64,000 bases of DNA. Source: Belliella buryatensis. GTDB taxonomy: Bacteria; Bacteroidota; Bacteroidia; Cytophagales; Cyclobacteriaceae. Of this stretch, positions 1-8,769 are shown piece after piece. The stretch covers positions 62,001-126,000 of the forward strand of contig NZ_FZOK01000002.1 of NCBI RefSeq assembly GCF_900188245.1. Reading direction: 5' to 3'. Made by a program: the position numbers and the translations under genes. The notes below the pieces were generated by a model. The model was given only the letters and a program-made list of their open reading frames with translations. It made no database searches and had not been told where the DNA came from. Position 1 is the first letter of the stretch; the number at the start of each line of letters is the position of its first letter.

Positions 1-102
1 TGCCACTAATACCAAGTCATCAGTAGCTACTAATCAATATTAATAATAAGCTAAATCAGTTGTTATATCATTTACTGGCAAAGTTCCGTATATCTAATTT
101 TT

Positions 103-1263
103 TTAATTTCTTGGAATCAATTTCACCATCAGTCCAGTAGCTTCAGTGATGACATATATGAATCCATCAGGGCTTTGAGAGACTTGTCTCACTCTGCCGA
201 TACCATCTAGTAATTTCTCTTCCCCCACATAGGATGTCCCATCCAATTCAACTCTTGCTACTTGCTGACCTGCAAGACCTGCTACAAGAATATTTCCTTT
301 CCAGGCTGGATATTTATCTGATGTGACCAAAGTCATTCCACAAGTCGCAATAGAAGGAACCCAGTAGGTTACGGGTTGTTCCATTCCTTCTTTTTCAGTA
401 TCCTCAGTGATGATTGATCCGTCATAGTCAATGCCATAGGTGATCTCTGGCCAACCATAATTTTTGCCTTTTTCTATAAGGTTTAGCTCATCACCGCCTT
501 TTGGTCCATGTTCTACTGACCATAATCTATCATTTTCTGCATCATAGATGATTCCCTGTGGGTTTCTATTACCATAAGTCCAGATTGAAGTCACTGCACC
601 TTCCACGTCTACAAAAGGATTGTCACTTGGGATGCTACCATCATCATGGATTCTATGGATTTTGCCATGTGCATTATCAAGTTCTTGTGCATTCTGTGGT
701 CTACTTCCTTTGTCCCCATTAGAGTAGTAAAGGTAATTGTCTTTGTCAAAAACGATACGGGTTCCGAAGTGTCTTCCTCCTTTCCATTCAGGCATATTTA
801 CAATAAGTTCTTCCAAGTCTACCAAGGCATTGCCTTGAAGCTTTGCACGAGAAATTACCAAAACACCGCCTTCACGCATGTCTTTGGCATAAGCTAAATA
901 AATCCATCCATTATTGGCATAATCAGGATGAATTGCAATATCCAAGAGACCTGCTTGATTGACTTCATGTACAGCTGGTACGCCTGTAAGCTTTTCGCCA
1001 GTGAATTTATCATCCTTGAAGACGAGAATTTCGCCTTTTCTCTCGGTGACAAGCATCCTTCCATCAGGAAGCCAAGTCATGCCCCAAGGATTTTCAAAAT
1101 CCGTGAACAGTGTATCTACGGAGAAGGTCATTTTCTCTGATACTACTGCAAAAGGATCGTTTTCTTGGATAGCCCCGTTTTCATTAGGTTCTGAGCAAGA
1201 TGCCAACCCAGATAGGATAAGAGCACCTAAAATAAAAGATAAGTTTTTACGAATTTTCATCAT
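103..1263 (-). CDS. PQQ-dependent glucose/sorbosone dehydrogenase-like lipoprotein
   Basis: A 386-residue periplasmic protein of the soluble glucose/sorbosone dehydrogenase family (six-bladed propeller, PQQ cofactor) that oxidises sugars or aldoses. The N terminus is a lipoprotein signal ending in LSGLASC, with the lipidated Cys near residue 23. Family signatures are visible: the opening FENPWGMTWLPDGRMLVTER, then DKGSRPQNAQ, WTYGNRNPQGI, EHGPKGGDELN and NYGWPEITYG. The start could be either of two consecutive ATG codons. It is transcribed away from the isomerase gene beginning at 1406, so a short divergent promoter region is shared. The substrate cannot be told from the sequence. Confidence 0.88.
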   Translation of the reverse strand: MMKIRKNLSFILGALILSGLASCSEPNENGAIQENDPFAVVSEKMTFSVDTLFTDFENPWGMTWLPDGRMLVTERKGEILVFKDDKFTGEKLTGVPAVHEVNQAGLLDIAIHPDYANNGWIYLAYAKDMREGGVLVISRAKLQGNALVDLEELIVNMPEWKGGRHFGTRIVFDKDNYLYYSNGDKGSRPQNAQELDNAHGKIHRIHDDGSIPSDNPFVDVEGAVTSIWTYGNRNPQGIIYDAENDRLWSVEHGPKGGDELNLIEKGKNYGWPEITYGIDYDGSIITEDTEKEGMEQPVTYWVPSIATCGMTLVTSDKYPAWKGNILVAGLAGQQVARVELDGTSYVGEEKLLDGIGRVRQVSQSPDGFIYVITEATGLMVKLIPRN

Positions 1264-1405
1264 GTTTCAGTTGGTTTGAATACAAATTTAATCAATTCTT
1301 AGGTGAATTGTTTTTTGAATTCCGCAAATGGTATTCCATCAATCAAGTTTTCCTCAGAAAGCTTCTCTTTAAATACTACCTTAGGCTTTACTAAAATAAT
1401 GACTT

Positions 1406-2530
1406 ATGGATAATCAGATTTGGATCATGACCTCGGCATTTGATCAGCTTGGCTTGGAGGCTGTCATTGAGAAAGCGCATGAAATAGGCGTGCAAGGCTT
1501 GGATCTTTGTGTATTCAGGAAAGATGGAACCCGGGATGATTTTGTCGCTACCCATTTGGATTATGATCATTTTGGTCTGGAGGAATCAAAAAAGCTAATC
1601 GATCAATTCAATACCGCTAATCTTAGACTTTCTCTCGGTGCTTTTGATAATTTGATAGGTGGTGATGCTGCTCAGCGGAAGCTTAACCAAAATCATTTGC
1701 TCAAGCTGATTAGAATGGCCTATTTATTAGGGGGAGACGAAAATGATGTGATGGTAGGAACTTTTGTAGGTTATAATCATGAACTGGGCATTCAGGAAAA
1801 TGGTTTTGAGAAAAACCTAGAGGAGTATCAAAGAGTCTTTACAACCATCATCAAGTATGCGGAAGATTTGGGTGTAACAGTACTCTATGAAAATTGCCCG
1901 ATGGAAGGTTGGCGCTCTTCTGGATACACTTCTACTTTTAATAATCTTACAGGTGTTTTGGCGGCTAGAAAAATCATGTACGAGCTGATTCCAAGCCCTG
2001 CACATGGAGAAATCTACGACCCATCACATGATATTTGGCAAAATACCGATCCTGTTGAAGTCATCAAGCATACCGATTTATCAAGACTAAAAAGAATCCA
2101 TGTCAAATCCACTAGGAATATTTCGGATCCATTTTGGGGGAATATGTATCCCATGCAAAAGGTAAAAGCTGAATGGGCTGAAAAGGCAGGTGTTCCATCT
2201 AGTACCAATGAATGGGACAGGCATCATTATGAAGCAACTTTACCCGGATTTGGATTAGGGGATTCGATGGATTGGAGAAGATTTGTTGTGGCATTGAGAG
2301 AAATGGGCTTTGATGGACCTTTCGAAATTGAAAACGAAGCCAAGCTGTCCAAGCAAACAGGTAATCTAGGAGCGATTGTGCAAGGCTGTAAGGCAGCAGT
2401 TCAGAACCTGGCGCCTTTACTTTGGACCTTGCAAGAAGATGGTTACACTTATCCACAGTCGGATGTCAAACCCTTGAAAAATTTGAAACGAAATGACATT
2501 CCGATCACGACGATGGATGACTTGTCTTAA
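1406..2530 (+). CDS. Sugar phosphate isomerase/epimerase-like TIM-barrel protein
   Basis: A 374-residue cytoplasmic protein of the xylose-isomerase-like TIM-barrel superfamily. Candidate metal ligands occur in order in YENCPMEGW, YDPSHD, RIHVKSTRN and FEIENE, the E-D-H-E arrangement expected for this fold. No signal peptide is present. It is divergent from the sugar dehydrogenase, so a role in sugar or polyol catabolism is plausible but not shown. An upstream ATG at 1399 leads to a stop after four codons, so the start at 1406 is preferred. The exact reaction is unknown. Confidence 0.8.
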   Translation: MDNQIWIMTSAFDQLGLEAVIEKAHEIGVQGLDLCVFRKDGTRDDFVATHLDYDHFGLEESKKLIDQFNTANLRLSLGAFDNLIGGDAAQRKLNQNHLLKLIRMAYLLGGDENDVMVGTFVGYNHELGIQENGFEKNLEEYQRVFTTIIKYAEDLGVTVLYENCPMEGWRSSGYTSTFNNLTGVLAARKIMYELIPSPAHGEIYDPSHDIWQNTDPVEVIKHTDLSRLKRIHVKSTRNISDPFWGNMYPMQKVKAEWAEKAGVPSSTNEWDRHHYEATLPGFGLGDSMDWRRFVVALREMGFDGPFEIENEAKLSKQTGNLGAIVQGCKAAVQNLAPLLWTLQEDGYTYPQSDVKPLKNLKRNDIPITTMDDLS

Positions 2531-2626
2531 TTTTATTCACGGATGATGATAAAAATCGCTTAATTTGGCGCTAATGTTATTTATGATTTACAATAAATAG
2601 TCAAAAATGTTAAGTGTATTTAACAA

Positions 2627-2686
2627 ATTTCCAAAACCGAGAATGCATTCCTTTTGAAGGATAACATTGAAATCGGTTTTGGAAAT
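2627..2686. repeat. Nested inverted repeat between convergent genes
   Basis: Two perfect 14-base arms, ATTTCCAAAACCGA (2627-2640) and its complement (2673-2686), enclose a 32-base loop. The loop contains a second pairing, AATG/CATT, and an inner hairpin TCCTT-TTG-AAGGA (2649-2661). The element lies between the ends of the isomerase gene and the blaR1-like gene. Neither strand has a good T run after it, so it is not a classical intrinsic terminator. It could be an RNA 3'-end structure or a small dispersed palindromic repeat. Confidence 0.6.
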
Positions 2687-2722
2687 ACTTTACCGCTATG
2701 GTAGTTTGGGTTTCTGTATTGA

Positions 2723-5158
2723 TTAGTTTTTTGGTTTGGCTTCTAGCGCTTTCAATTTGATGGCATATTCCTTCTGTAATTCAGTCATTTTTTCTTGATA
2801 TAGCTTGAATTTACCTTCATTTTCTTTCATCCATTCATTCATCTTTTGCTGATACTCTTCCATCATAGGTTTGGCTTCTTCCTGTAGTTTAGCCATTTTT
2901 TCTTGATATGCTTTCAAAAGTGGTTCTTGCTCCTTTTGCCAGGCATTGAGCTGAGTTTGGTATTCTTTCATAAATACCTCAAATTCTTTTCGGTACTTTT
3001 CAAACTCCTTTTTGTACGCTTCTTCTAGCTGTTTCTTTTCTTTTTGCTCGGCTTCTGTCAGTTTCCTTGATTCAGAATAATTTGGAGAAGTGGAATATAC
3101 CGAACCAAGTAGCAAGCGATTGTAAGCTTCCGAACCGACTTCCATTGGAGGCTGAACCCTTCCTACATTGTATTCATCAAGGTAAACAGTGATTTCGGTA
3201 ATTTTCTTGATCGCATCAGCCTTCTCTTCCTCTGAATTTGATTTTTGTAGTTTCTCTACTGCTAATCTCAATTGTTTGATCAAATCCGCAGAATCCTTCT
3301 GGACTCTTCCACTGACTTTAGCCAAATTATTTTGATTGACTCTAACTGATCTTGAATTAGCGGTAGCAAGATTGGTATTTTGCTTGGTGATCTCAGCATT
3401 CAATTTTGCTTCATTCATCCTCATCTCATTGTTGAGCTTTGCCTCGGCAATAGCCATTTCTTGTTTTAGCTTAGCTTCACTGACCATGATTTCCTGTTTG
3501 AGTTTAGCTTCAGCAATCATAGATTCTCTTTGAAGATTGACTGAGGCTAGGTTCATTTCTTGCTCAACCTTGGACTGTTGAAGTTCAGCTTCGCTTTGGT
3601 CTTTGGTGGCTGCAAATTGAATGGGCTGAAATTGATAAGCACTTACCCCTCTTGTGGACCTTACACCCATCCTAGCATTTGGTGCTACAGTAGATTGGCC
3701 TTCGTTAAATTTTAAAAGGAGATTTGGTGAGCCTAGAACCCTTCCTACTGTATTGATGCTCTTGGTGCTGTCTTGCCCCAATAAAGTATTTTCTTTTAAT
3801 TTTTTGCTCACAGTTGTGTCGCTCAAAAAAATCTGACTTACCAGCTTGACTGAATCTTGTTTTTGAAATCCTTCATTTCCTTTCCGCAATCTTGGCATGG
3901 CAGCCAGAGAATTTTTCAAATGAACCAAAGCCTCTCCAACTGGAACTAGCATCTCTGCCATTTCCTTTTTTAAGGCTTCAGGTACTTGCTGCTCGTATTG
4001 CATTGCAAAATCTTCATTGATTTCGAAATTTTGCCAAAAATCATCAGAGAGTATGATTTCGCTTTGGACTTTGGTCAGCATTTTGGATGCGCCTAATTCA
4101 ATCGGTTTGTCTGCATGCGCACCAAAAATCAAAGTGGCGCCTAATATTAATGTGATCATCATGGTATAGCTGGTTAAAGTTGATGTTTTATTAGAAGTGG
4201 GGTTGAGCCCCATGATCCTTCGGATGCGATTGAGTGTTGGGTTTTTGCCAGATGAAGCAGCGAGGGTGAGCTCGGGAGCTATTTCCATGCTGTAATTGGT
4301 ACTGATGGCCAATGCATTGGCAAGGTCTTTAGGGTGTACCCCTAAGTCAATGGCGATGTCATCACAAGCATGTTCCCGTTCTGTTCTTATGACTCCATTG
4401 ATCCACCAGAATGCAGGGTGAAAAAAGAAAATGACTTCTAAGGCAGATTGAATGAAATTCACCAAAAAATCTTGTCTTTTGATGTGAGCTAGCTCGTGGG
4501 TAATAATGGCCTCAAGCTGACTCGGGGTAAGCTGGAAAATCAATCCTACTGGGATCAAGACGACTGGCTTGATCAATCCAAATGTCAAAGGTGTGTTGAT
4601 AAATCTGCTTTCAAATATGCCGATACTATATTTGATACCTAGTTTCTCAGAGCACCTGTTTAAAACCTTTTGCCATTCAGCAGCAATAGGATTTTTAGGG
4701 CTTTTATAGAGTTTGCCTAGATCGATTATTGAGCCTCCAAATTTGATCAGGAATAGAATGGCTCCTATCAACCAAAGATTGACCAAAATAGGAATTCTCT
4801 TTTCTATGGAGCTGTAAAATGAAGCCTGAGGCATACCAATTCCATCCTGCTCTACCGATTCAAGAAGTTCAACTGGAAGAGCCAAATCTTTTTGTGATGT
4901 TATATTTGATTCTATAATCTCCGAAGAGGGAGTATATTTCTCGAAAGATAGGACTGCTGTAGTTACACTCCCAGCTAATATTAAAAGCAGCGTAAATGTA
5001 CCTAAGTGATATTTGAAAGCTGCTGAACGATTTTTAAAGAATTTTAGCAATAACCACAAAGTTAAACCTAGTCCAGCGATCTGCCATAGAGAATGCACAA
5101 GCATCCATCCTAATGCATATAGATAACCATCAGGTATCCATTGATTCATCCATTCCAT
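2723..5158 (-). CDS. BlaR1/MecR1-type M56 membrane metalloprotease with coiled-coil C terminus
   Basis: An 811-residue membrane protein related to BlaR1/MecR1 antirepressors, which sense a signal and cause cleavage of the partner BlaI repressor. Membrane segments are visible near residues 12-40, 52-70, 122-140 and 328-347. The zinc-protease motif HELAH is at 221-225, with the downstream REHACDD supplying the likely third ligand. The region after the last membrane segment is not a penicillin-binding sensor. It is about 460 residues of mostly charged helical sequence, with repeats of the type AKLKQEM-x3-EAKL (about 530-620) and a long Lys/Glu/Gln-rich C-terminal coil. Its stop overlaps nothing; its start adjoins the blaI stop by one base (5158), so the two are translationally coupled. 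Confidence 0.85.
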   Translation of the reverse strand: MEWMNQWIPDGYLYALGWMLVHSLWQIAGLGLTLWLLLKFFKNRSAAFKYHLGTFTLLLILAGSVTTAVLSFEKYTPSSEIIESNITSQKDLALPVELLESVEQDGIGMPQASFYSSIEKRIPILVNLWLIGAILFLIKFGGSIIDLGKLYKSPKNPIAAEWQKVLNRCSEKLGIKYSIGIFESRFINTPLTFGLIKPVVLIPVGLIFQLTPSQLEAIITHELAHIKRQDFLVNFIQSALEVIFFFHPAFWWINGVIRTEREHACDDIAIDLGVHPKDLANALAISTNYSMEIAPELTLAASSGKNPTLNRIRRIMGLNPTSNKTSTLTSYTMMITLILGATLIFGAHADKPIELGASKMLTKVQSEIILSDDFWQNFEINEDFAMQYEQQVPEALKKEMAEMLVPVGEALVHLKNSLAAMPRLRKGNEGFQKQDSVKLVSQIFLSDTTVSKKLKENTLLGQDSTKSINTVGRVLGSPNLLLKFNEGQSTVAPNARMGVRSTRGVSAYQFQPIQFAATKDQSEAELQQSKVEQEMNLASVNLQRESMIAEAKLKQEIMVSEAKLKQEMAIAEAKLNNEMRMNEAKLNAEITKQNTNLATANSRSVRVNQNNLAKVSGRVQKDSADLIKQLRLAVEKLQKSNSEEEKADAIKKITEITVYLDEYNVGRVQPPMEVGSEAYNRLLLGSVYSTSPNYSESRKLTEAEQKEKKQLEEAYKKEFEKYRKEFEVFMKEYQTQLNAWQKEQEPLLKAYQEKMAKLQEEAKPMMEEYQQKMNEWMKENEGKFKLYQEKMTELQKEYAIKLKALEAKPKN

Positions 5159-5532
5159 TATTTTTCATTTTCTATTTGATCTAAAAAAGCGCGAATTTCA
5201 TCCAACTCCTCTTTAGAAGGAGTCCCTTGGCCTAGGGCCTGCATTACTAAGTTTTTGGAAGAACCACCAAAGGCAGTGGCTACAAAGTTTTTCAATAAGC
5301 TGTTTTGGGTATCTTTTTCATCTATCCCTGCCGAATAGATATGAGTACGGCTGTCTTCATTTCTATTCAGGAGTCCTTTTGTATGCATGATTTGCATCTG
5401 CTTCAAGGTAGTGGTGTAGCCCGTATCCTTGCTGATGGATAGCGCTTCATGAACTTCTCTCACCGTAGCTTTTCCTTTTTGCCAAATGACCTGAAGGATT
5501 TCTAATTCTGACTCAGTCGGTTTTGCTTTCAT
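5158..5532 (-). CDS. BlaI/MecI/CopY family repressor
   Basis: A 124-residue winged-helix repressor. The N terminus (SELEILQVIWQKGKATVREVHE) and TTLKQMQIMHTKGLL are characteristic of the BlaI/MecI family, and the C-terminal half is the helical dimerisation part. It overlaps the blaR1-like gene by one base and is cotranscribed with it. Two identical-geometry dyads and a Bacteroidota-type promoter lie just upstream, so the operon is probably autoregulated. In this family repression is lifted by proteolysis triggered by the BlaR1-like partner. The inducer here is unknown. Confidence 0.9.
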   Translation of the reverse strand: MKAKPTESELEILQVIWQKGKATVREVHEALSISKDTGYTTTLKQMQIMHTKGLLNRNEDSRTHIYSAGIDEKDTQNSLLKNFVATAFGGSSKNLVMQALGQGTPSKEELDEIRAFLDQIENEK

Positions 5533-5542
5533 ATTGCTGATA

Positions 5543-5558
5543 TACGATTATCTTCGTA
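5543..5558. promoter_or_regulatory. Probable BlaI operator 1
   Basis: Dyad TACGA-N6-TCGTA immediately downstream of the blaI -7 element, so it should cover the transcription start. The half-site differs from the classical TACA/TGTA of staphylococcal BlaI but has the same symmetry. Assignment to BlaI is inferred from position. Confidence 0.65.
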
Positions 5559-5589
5559 CAAAGTTATTAGAAGTAAATGCATAAGCAAG
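5559..5589 (-). promoter_or_regulatory. blaI-blaR1 promoter (CTTG-N19-TAACTTTG)
   Basis: On the minus strand TAACTTTG (5559-5566) fits the Bacteroidota -7 consensus TAnnTTTG. CTTG (5586-5589) sits 19 bases upstream, at the -33 position. The promoter lies between the two dyads at 5543-5558 and 5596-5611. Confidence 0.65.
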
Positions 5590-5595
5590 TTTTGA

Positions 5596-5611
5596 TACGA
5601 TTTTTTTCGTA
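5596..5611. promoter_or_regulatory. Probable BlaI operator 2
   Basis: Second dyad TACGA-N6-TCGTA, identical in both half-sites and spacer length to the one at 5543. Its centre is 53 bp away, about five helical turns, and it is placed just upstream of the -33 element. The arrangement suggests cooperative binding by repressor dimers on one DNA face. Confidence 0.62.
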
Positions 5612-5737
5612 TTGAATTTAAAATTCACATAAATAAGTACTTAGATCTTGATTTCTATTTGAAAATCGGGCTCATGGAACGAAGCTTGCTCCATAATAGT
5701 TGTATAGACATTAAATCAAGCAAACCAACTATTGAGA

Positions 5738-6844
5738 ATGAATAAGCAACCACTTTTAGAGAAATTACAATTAGGCCCAATCGAATTGAATAATCGTGTA
5801 GTCATGGCGCCTATGACCCGTAGTAGGGCAAATAATTCTGAAAAGGCTCCCTTTGATATCCATGAGGAGTATTATCGTCAAAGGGCTTCTGCAGGCTTGA
5901 TTATTTCGGAGGGGTCACAGATATCCACAAAGGCAGTAGGATATATCAATACGCCAGGAATTCATACAGCGGCGCAAGTAGAAGGTTGGAAAAAGGTCAC
6001 CCAAGCAGTTCATGAAGAAGGAGGGAAGATATTTATCCAGCTATGGCATGTAGGAAGAATGTCACATCCAGACTTTCATGGAGGTGAACTTCCGCACGCA
6101 CCGTCAGCTATCAATCCACATTCGAAGTCATTTACGCCTCAAGGTTTTAAAGAGACAGTGACGCCTAAGGAAATGACAATTGAAGAGATCAAGCATACTA
6201 TATTAGATTATCAAAACGCTGCAAAAAATGCTATGGAAGCGGGATTTGATGGTGTAGAAATCCATTCTTCAAACGGCTATCTCCTTCACCAATTCTTCAA
6301 TAAGACGTCCAATATCAGAAAAAATGAGTATGGTGGGAGCATTGAGAATAGAGCTAAGATTTTATTTGAAGTGATCGATGCGATCAAGGAAGTCATGCCA
6401 GAGGATAGAATTGGAGTTAGGCTCAATCCATCCTTGCATGGGATATTTGGAATGATCATGGATGAAGAGACCATCCCGACATTTGATTATATTATCGAAA
6501 AGTTGAATGATTATAATTTAGCTTATCTCCACTTATCTGAGCCATTCAATGATGTGTCTGACATTCCGCATGCGGTTACTCAGATTGCACACAGGTATAG
6601 ACCAGTTTACAAAGGTACAATGATCATCAATGCCAGTTTTGACCAAGAAAAAGGGAGTCAATATATCCTAGAGGGTTTGGCTGATGCGGTAGCCTATGGT
6701 AAACCATTTATTTCAAACCCTGATCTTGTTGAAAGGTTTGCTGAAAATGCCCCTTTGGCAGAGTGGGATACCAATACGTTTTATACCCCGGGAGAGAAAG
6801 GTTTTACTGATTACCCTAAATTATCAGTATCAAAATCAATATAA
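5738..6844 (+). CDS. NADH:flavin oxidoreductase, Old Yellow Enzyme family (NemA-like)
   Basis: A 368-residue FMN-dependent ene-reductase that reduces activated alkenes, quinones or nitro compounds with NAD(P)H. Motifs include NRVVMAPMTRSRA near the start, the substrate-binding HSSN followed by GYLLHQFFN, and NEYGGSIENRAK. Length and order match NemA/OYE proteins. The reading frame is open from a TTG at 5732, but the ATG at 5738 gives the expected N terminus MNKQPLLEKLQLGP. It is divergent from blaI, with the two operators in between; coregulation is possible but not shown. A strong terminator follows. Confidence 0.88.
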   Translation: MNKQPLLEKLQLGPIELNNRVVMAPMTRSRANNSEKAPFDIHEEYYRQRASAGLIISEGSQISTKAVGYINTPGIHTAAQVEGWKKVTQAVHEEGGKIFIQLWHVGRMSHPDFHGGELPHAPSAINPHSKSFTPQGFKETVTPKEMTIEEIKHTILDYQNAAKNAMEAGFDGVEIHSSNGYLLHQFFNKTSNIRKNEYGGSIENRAKILFEVIDAIKEVMPEDRIGVRLNPSLHGIFGMIMDEETIPTFDYIIEKLNDYNLAYLHLSEPFNDVSDIPHAVTQIAHRYRPVYKGTMIINASFDQEKGSQYILEGLADAVAYGKPFISNPDLVERFAENAPLAEWDTNTFYTPGEKGFTDYPKLSVSKSI

Positions 6845-6853
6845 TCTGTCACT

Positions 6854-6881
6854 AAAGGCCGGTATTACTGGCCTTTTTTTT
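6854..6881 (+). terminator. Rho-independent terminator after the Old Yellow Enzyme gene
   Basis: AAAGGCC (6854-6860) pairs with GGCCTTT (6870-6876) across a 9-base loop, and a T run continues to 6881. Confidence 0.85.
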
Positions 6882-6892
6882 ATTTTGCGCTT

Positions 6893-7657
6893 ATGTGTTT
6901 GATTGCATTTAGTTGGAAAAATCATCCAGCCTATAAACTCGTGTTGGTTGGAAACAGAGACGAATTCTTTGAGCGACCTTCTGCGCCCATCCAACAATGG
7001 GAGGCGGGCTTCTATGCTGGTAAAGATTTGAAAGCAGGGGGAACTTGGCTTGGCATTCATCCCAATGGGAGATTTGCTACCTTGACGAATTACCGAGACT
7101 TGAAAAATCCCAAGAAGGATCCGAAGACGAGGGGCGATTTAGTCAAAAATTTCCTCGAAGGAGACATACATCCTTATGAATACCTTCAAGCTATCAATAA
7201 AGAGAAAGACAGGTATGAAGGATTTAATCTGCTTGTCAGCGACGGAGATTCCATGTTTTACCTATCTAATTATAAGGAGGGAATTGAAGAGATTAGTCCT
7301 GGGGTTTATGGATTGAGTAATGCCCTTTTGGATACGCCATGGACAAAGCTGAATAGAGCCAAGGATAAGTTTTCGGAAATCATAGAAAATGGTGAATCGA
7401 GACTAGAGGCATATTTTGATGCCATTCACTCGAGGAAACAGGATCCAGAAGAGTTACTTCCAGACACAGGGGCTACTTTGTATCAGGAAAAGCACCTTTC
7501 AGCACAGTTTATAAGAATTGATGATTATTATGGTACTGTGAATTCTACTGTGTTGAGGTGGGAGTATTCAGGCAAAGTTGAAATTTTGGAACGATCTTTT
7601 GAGCAATTGAAAGATTTATACTTTGATACGCAAATAGACTTTCAAATTGAGAAATAA
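6893..7657 (+). CDS. NRDE (TANGO2-like) family protein
   Basis: A 254-residue protein of the NRDE/TANGO2 family. It begins MCLIAFSW, with Cys2 at the position expected of an N-terminal-nucleophile fold, and has the family motif GNRDEFFERP at about residues 20-29. GTWLGIHPNGRFATLTNYRD also matches the family. Eukaryotic TANGO2 is linked to haem and lipid handling, but the bacterial role is unsettled, so no function is assigned. The ATG is only 11 bases past the T run of the preceding terminator, so it needs its own promoter or depends on read-through. Confidence 0.85.
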   Translation: MCLIAFSWKNHPAYKLVLVGNRDEFFERPSAPIQQWEAGFYAGKDLKAGGTWLGIHPNGRFATLTNYRDLKNPKKDPKTRGDLVKNFLEGDIHPYEYLQAINKEKDRYEGFNLLVSDGDSMFYLSNYKEGIEEISPGVYGLSNALLDTPWTKLNRAKDKFSEIIENGESRLEAYFDAIHSRKQDPEELLPDTGATLYQEKHLSAQFIRIDDYYGTVNSTVLRWEYSGKVEILERSFEQLKDLYFDTQIDFQIEK

Positions 7658-7788
7658 ACAGTAAGTGAGTTGGGCTGTTTTATATTTGATAAAAAGTGAA
7701 TGAGTAAGTTAATGTCTTGATGGTTAAGGTGTAATCAAGTCCATGGTTTTCAAAGGTATTCCATCTTATAGCAAAGAAAATTATTGTC

Positions 7789-8757
7789 ATGAAAGTTATA
7801 GATGTATTCATTATTGGAGGAGGGCCTATAGGTTTGGCATGTGGAATTGAATGTGAAAAGTCCAATCTGAATTATGTCATTGTTGAAAAAGGTGTATTGA
7901 CCAATTCACTATACAACTATCCTCTGAATATGACTTTTTTCTCCACTTCAGAGAAATTAGAAATGGGAGGTATCCCTTTTATGTCTGTATCCCACAAACC
8001 CACACGAACTGAGGCTTTAGAGTATTACAGGCGTGTTGCTGCCAAATGGCAACTCAAAGTCAACCTTTACGAACGCGTAGAGAGCATGAAAAAGGAGAAG
8101 GGTGTTTTTGAAATTAAGACATCTAAAGCTACATACCTTGCTCGCAATATCATTTTGGCAACAGGCTTTTATGATCTTCCCAACCTGATGAATGTGCCTG
8201 GAGAAGATCTTCCTAAGGTAAGTCATTATTACAAGGAGCCTTGGCCTTACATTGGTCAGAAAATCATCGTCGTCGGCGGTGGCAACTCAGCAGTAGATGT
8301 TGCGCTGGAGACTTGGAGAAAAGGAGCCGAAGTAACCATGGTACTCAAGGGAGAAGGTGTGGATCCCAATGTTAAATATTGGGTTAAGCCTGATATCGAA
8401 AACAGAATTAAAGAAGGCAGTATCAAGGCTTATACCAATTCGCTGGTCAAAAAAATCAAAGCGCATGAAGTGATCATACAGACGCCAGAGGGAGAAGAGA
8501 GGGTTGATAATGACTTTGTTTTGGCGATGACTGGTTACGTCCCCAATTTTGCCTTGCTGGATCAACTAGGTGTAGCACTAACCTTAGATGAAAAACGCCA
8601 ACCTTGCTACGATCAGACCAATCAGGAATCAAATATTCCTGGTGTGTACTTGGCTGGAGTAGTTTGTGGAGGATTGAATACCAGAGAGTTTTTTATAGAG
8701 AATTCTATAGTCCATGCAGAGCAGATAGTTGGGCATATATTGGGAAAAGGTAGATAG
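7789..8757 (+). CDS. YpdA/Bdr-like FAD-dependent thiol-disulfide reductase
   Basis: A 322-residue flavoprotein similar to YpdA (putative bacillithiol disulfide reductase). It has an FAD Rossmann motif GGGPIGLACG at about residues 10-19 and a second NADPH-type motif VVGGGNSAVDVALE in the middle. The C-terminal GVYLAGVVCGG carries a flavin-contacting signature. There is no CxxC redox pair like that of thioredoxin reductase, which agrees with YpdA. The role in low-molecular-weight thiol recycling is inferred from the family. It converges on the amino-acid permease. Confidence 0.8.
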   Translation: MKVIDVFIIGGGPIGLACGIECEKSNLNYVIVEKGVLTNSLYNYPLNMTFFSTSEKLEMGGIPFMSVSHKPTRTEALEYYRRVAAKWQLKVNLYERVESMKKEKGVFEIKTSKATYLARNIILATGFYDLPNLMNVPGEDLPKVSHYYKEPWPYIGQKIIVVGGGNSAVDVALETWRKGAEVTMVLKGEGVDPNVKYWVKPDIENRIKEGSIKAYTNSLVKKIKAHEVIIQTPEGEERVDNDFVLAMTGYVPNFALLDQLGVALTLDEKRQPCYDQTNQESNIPGVYLAGVVCGGLNTREFFIENSIVHAEQIVGHILGKGR

Positions 8758-8769
8758 TCAAGTTTGATA

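Noticed and set aside
1-102. Possible end of a gene at the left edge
   Set aside because: Stops occur in all frames and no motif is visible; I see nothing here.
3336-3533. Antisense open frames over many genes
   Set aside because: They mirror real coding regions with strong protein motifs on the other strand and show no features of their own.
2723-3600. Repeated sequence in the blaR1-like gene as a possible DNA repeat array
   Set aside because: The repetition follows codons and encodes the AKLKQEM-type coiled coil, so it is a protein repeat.
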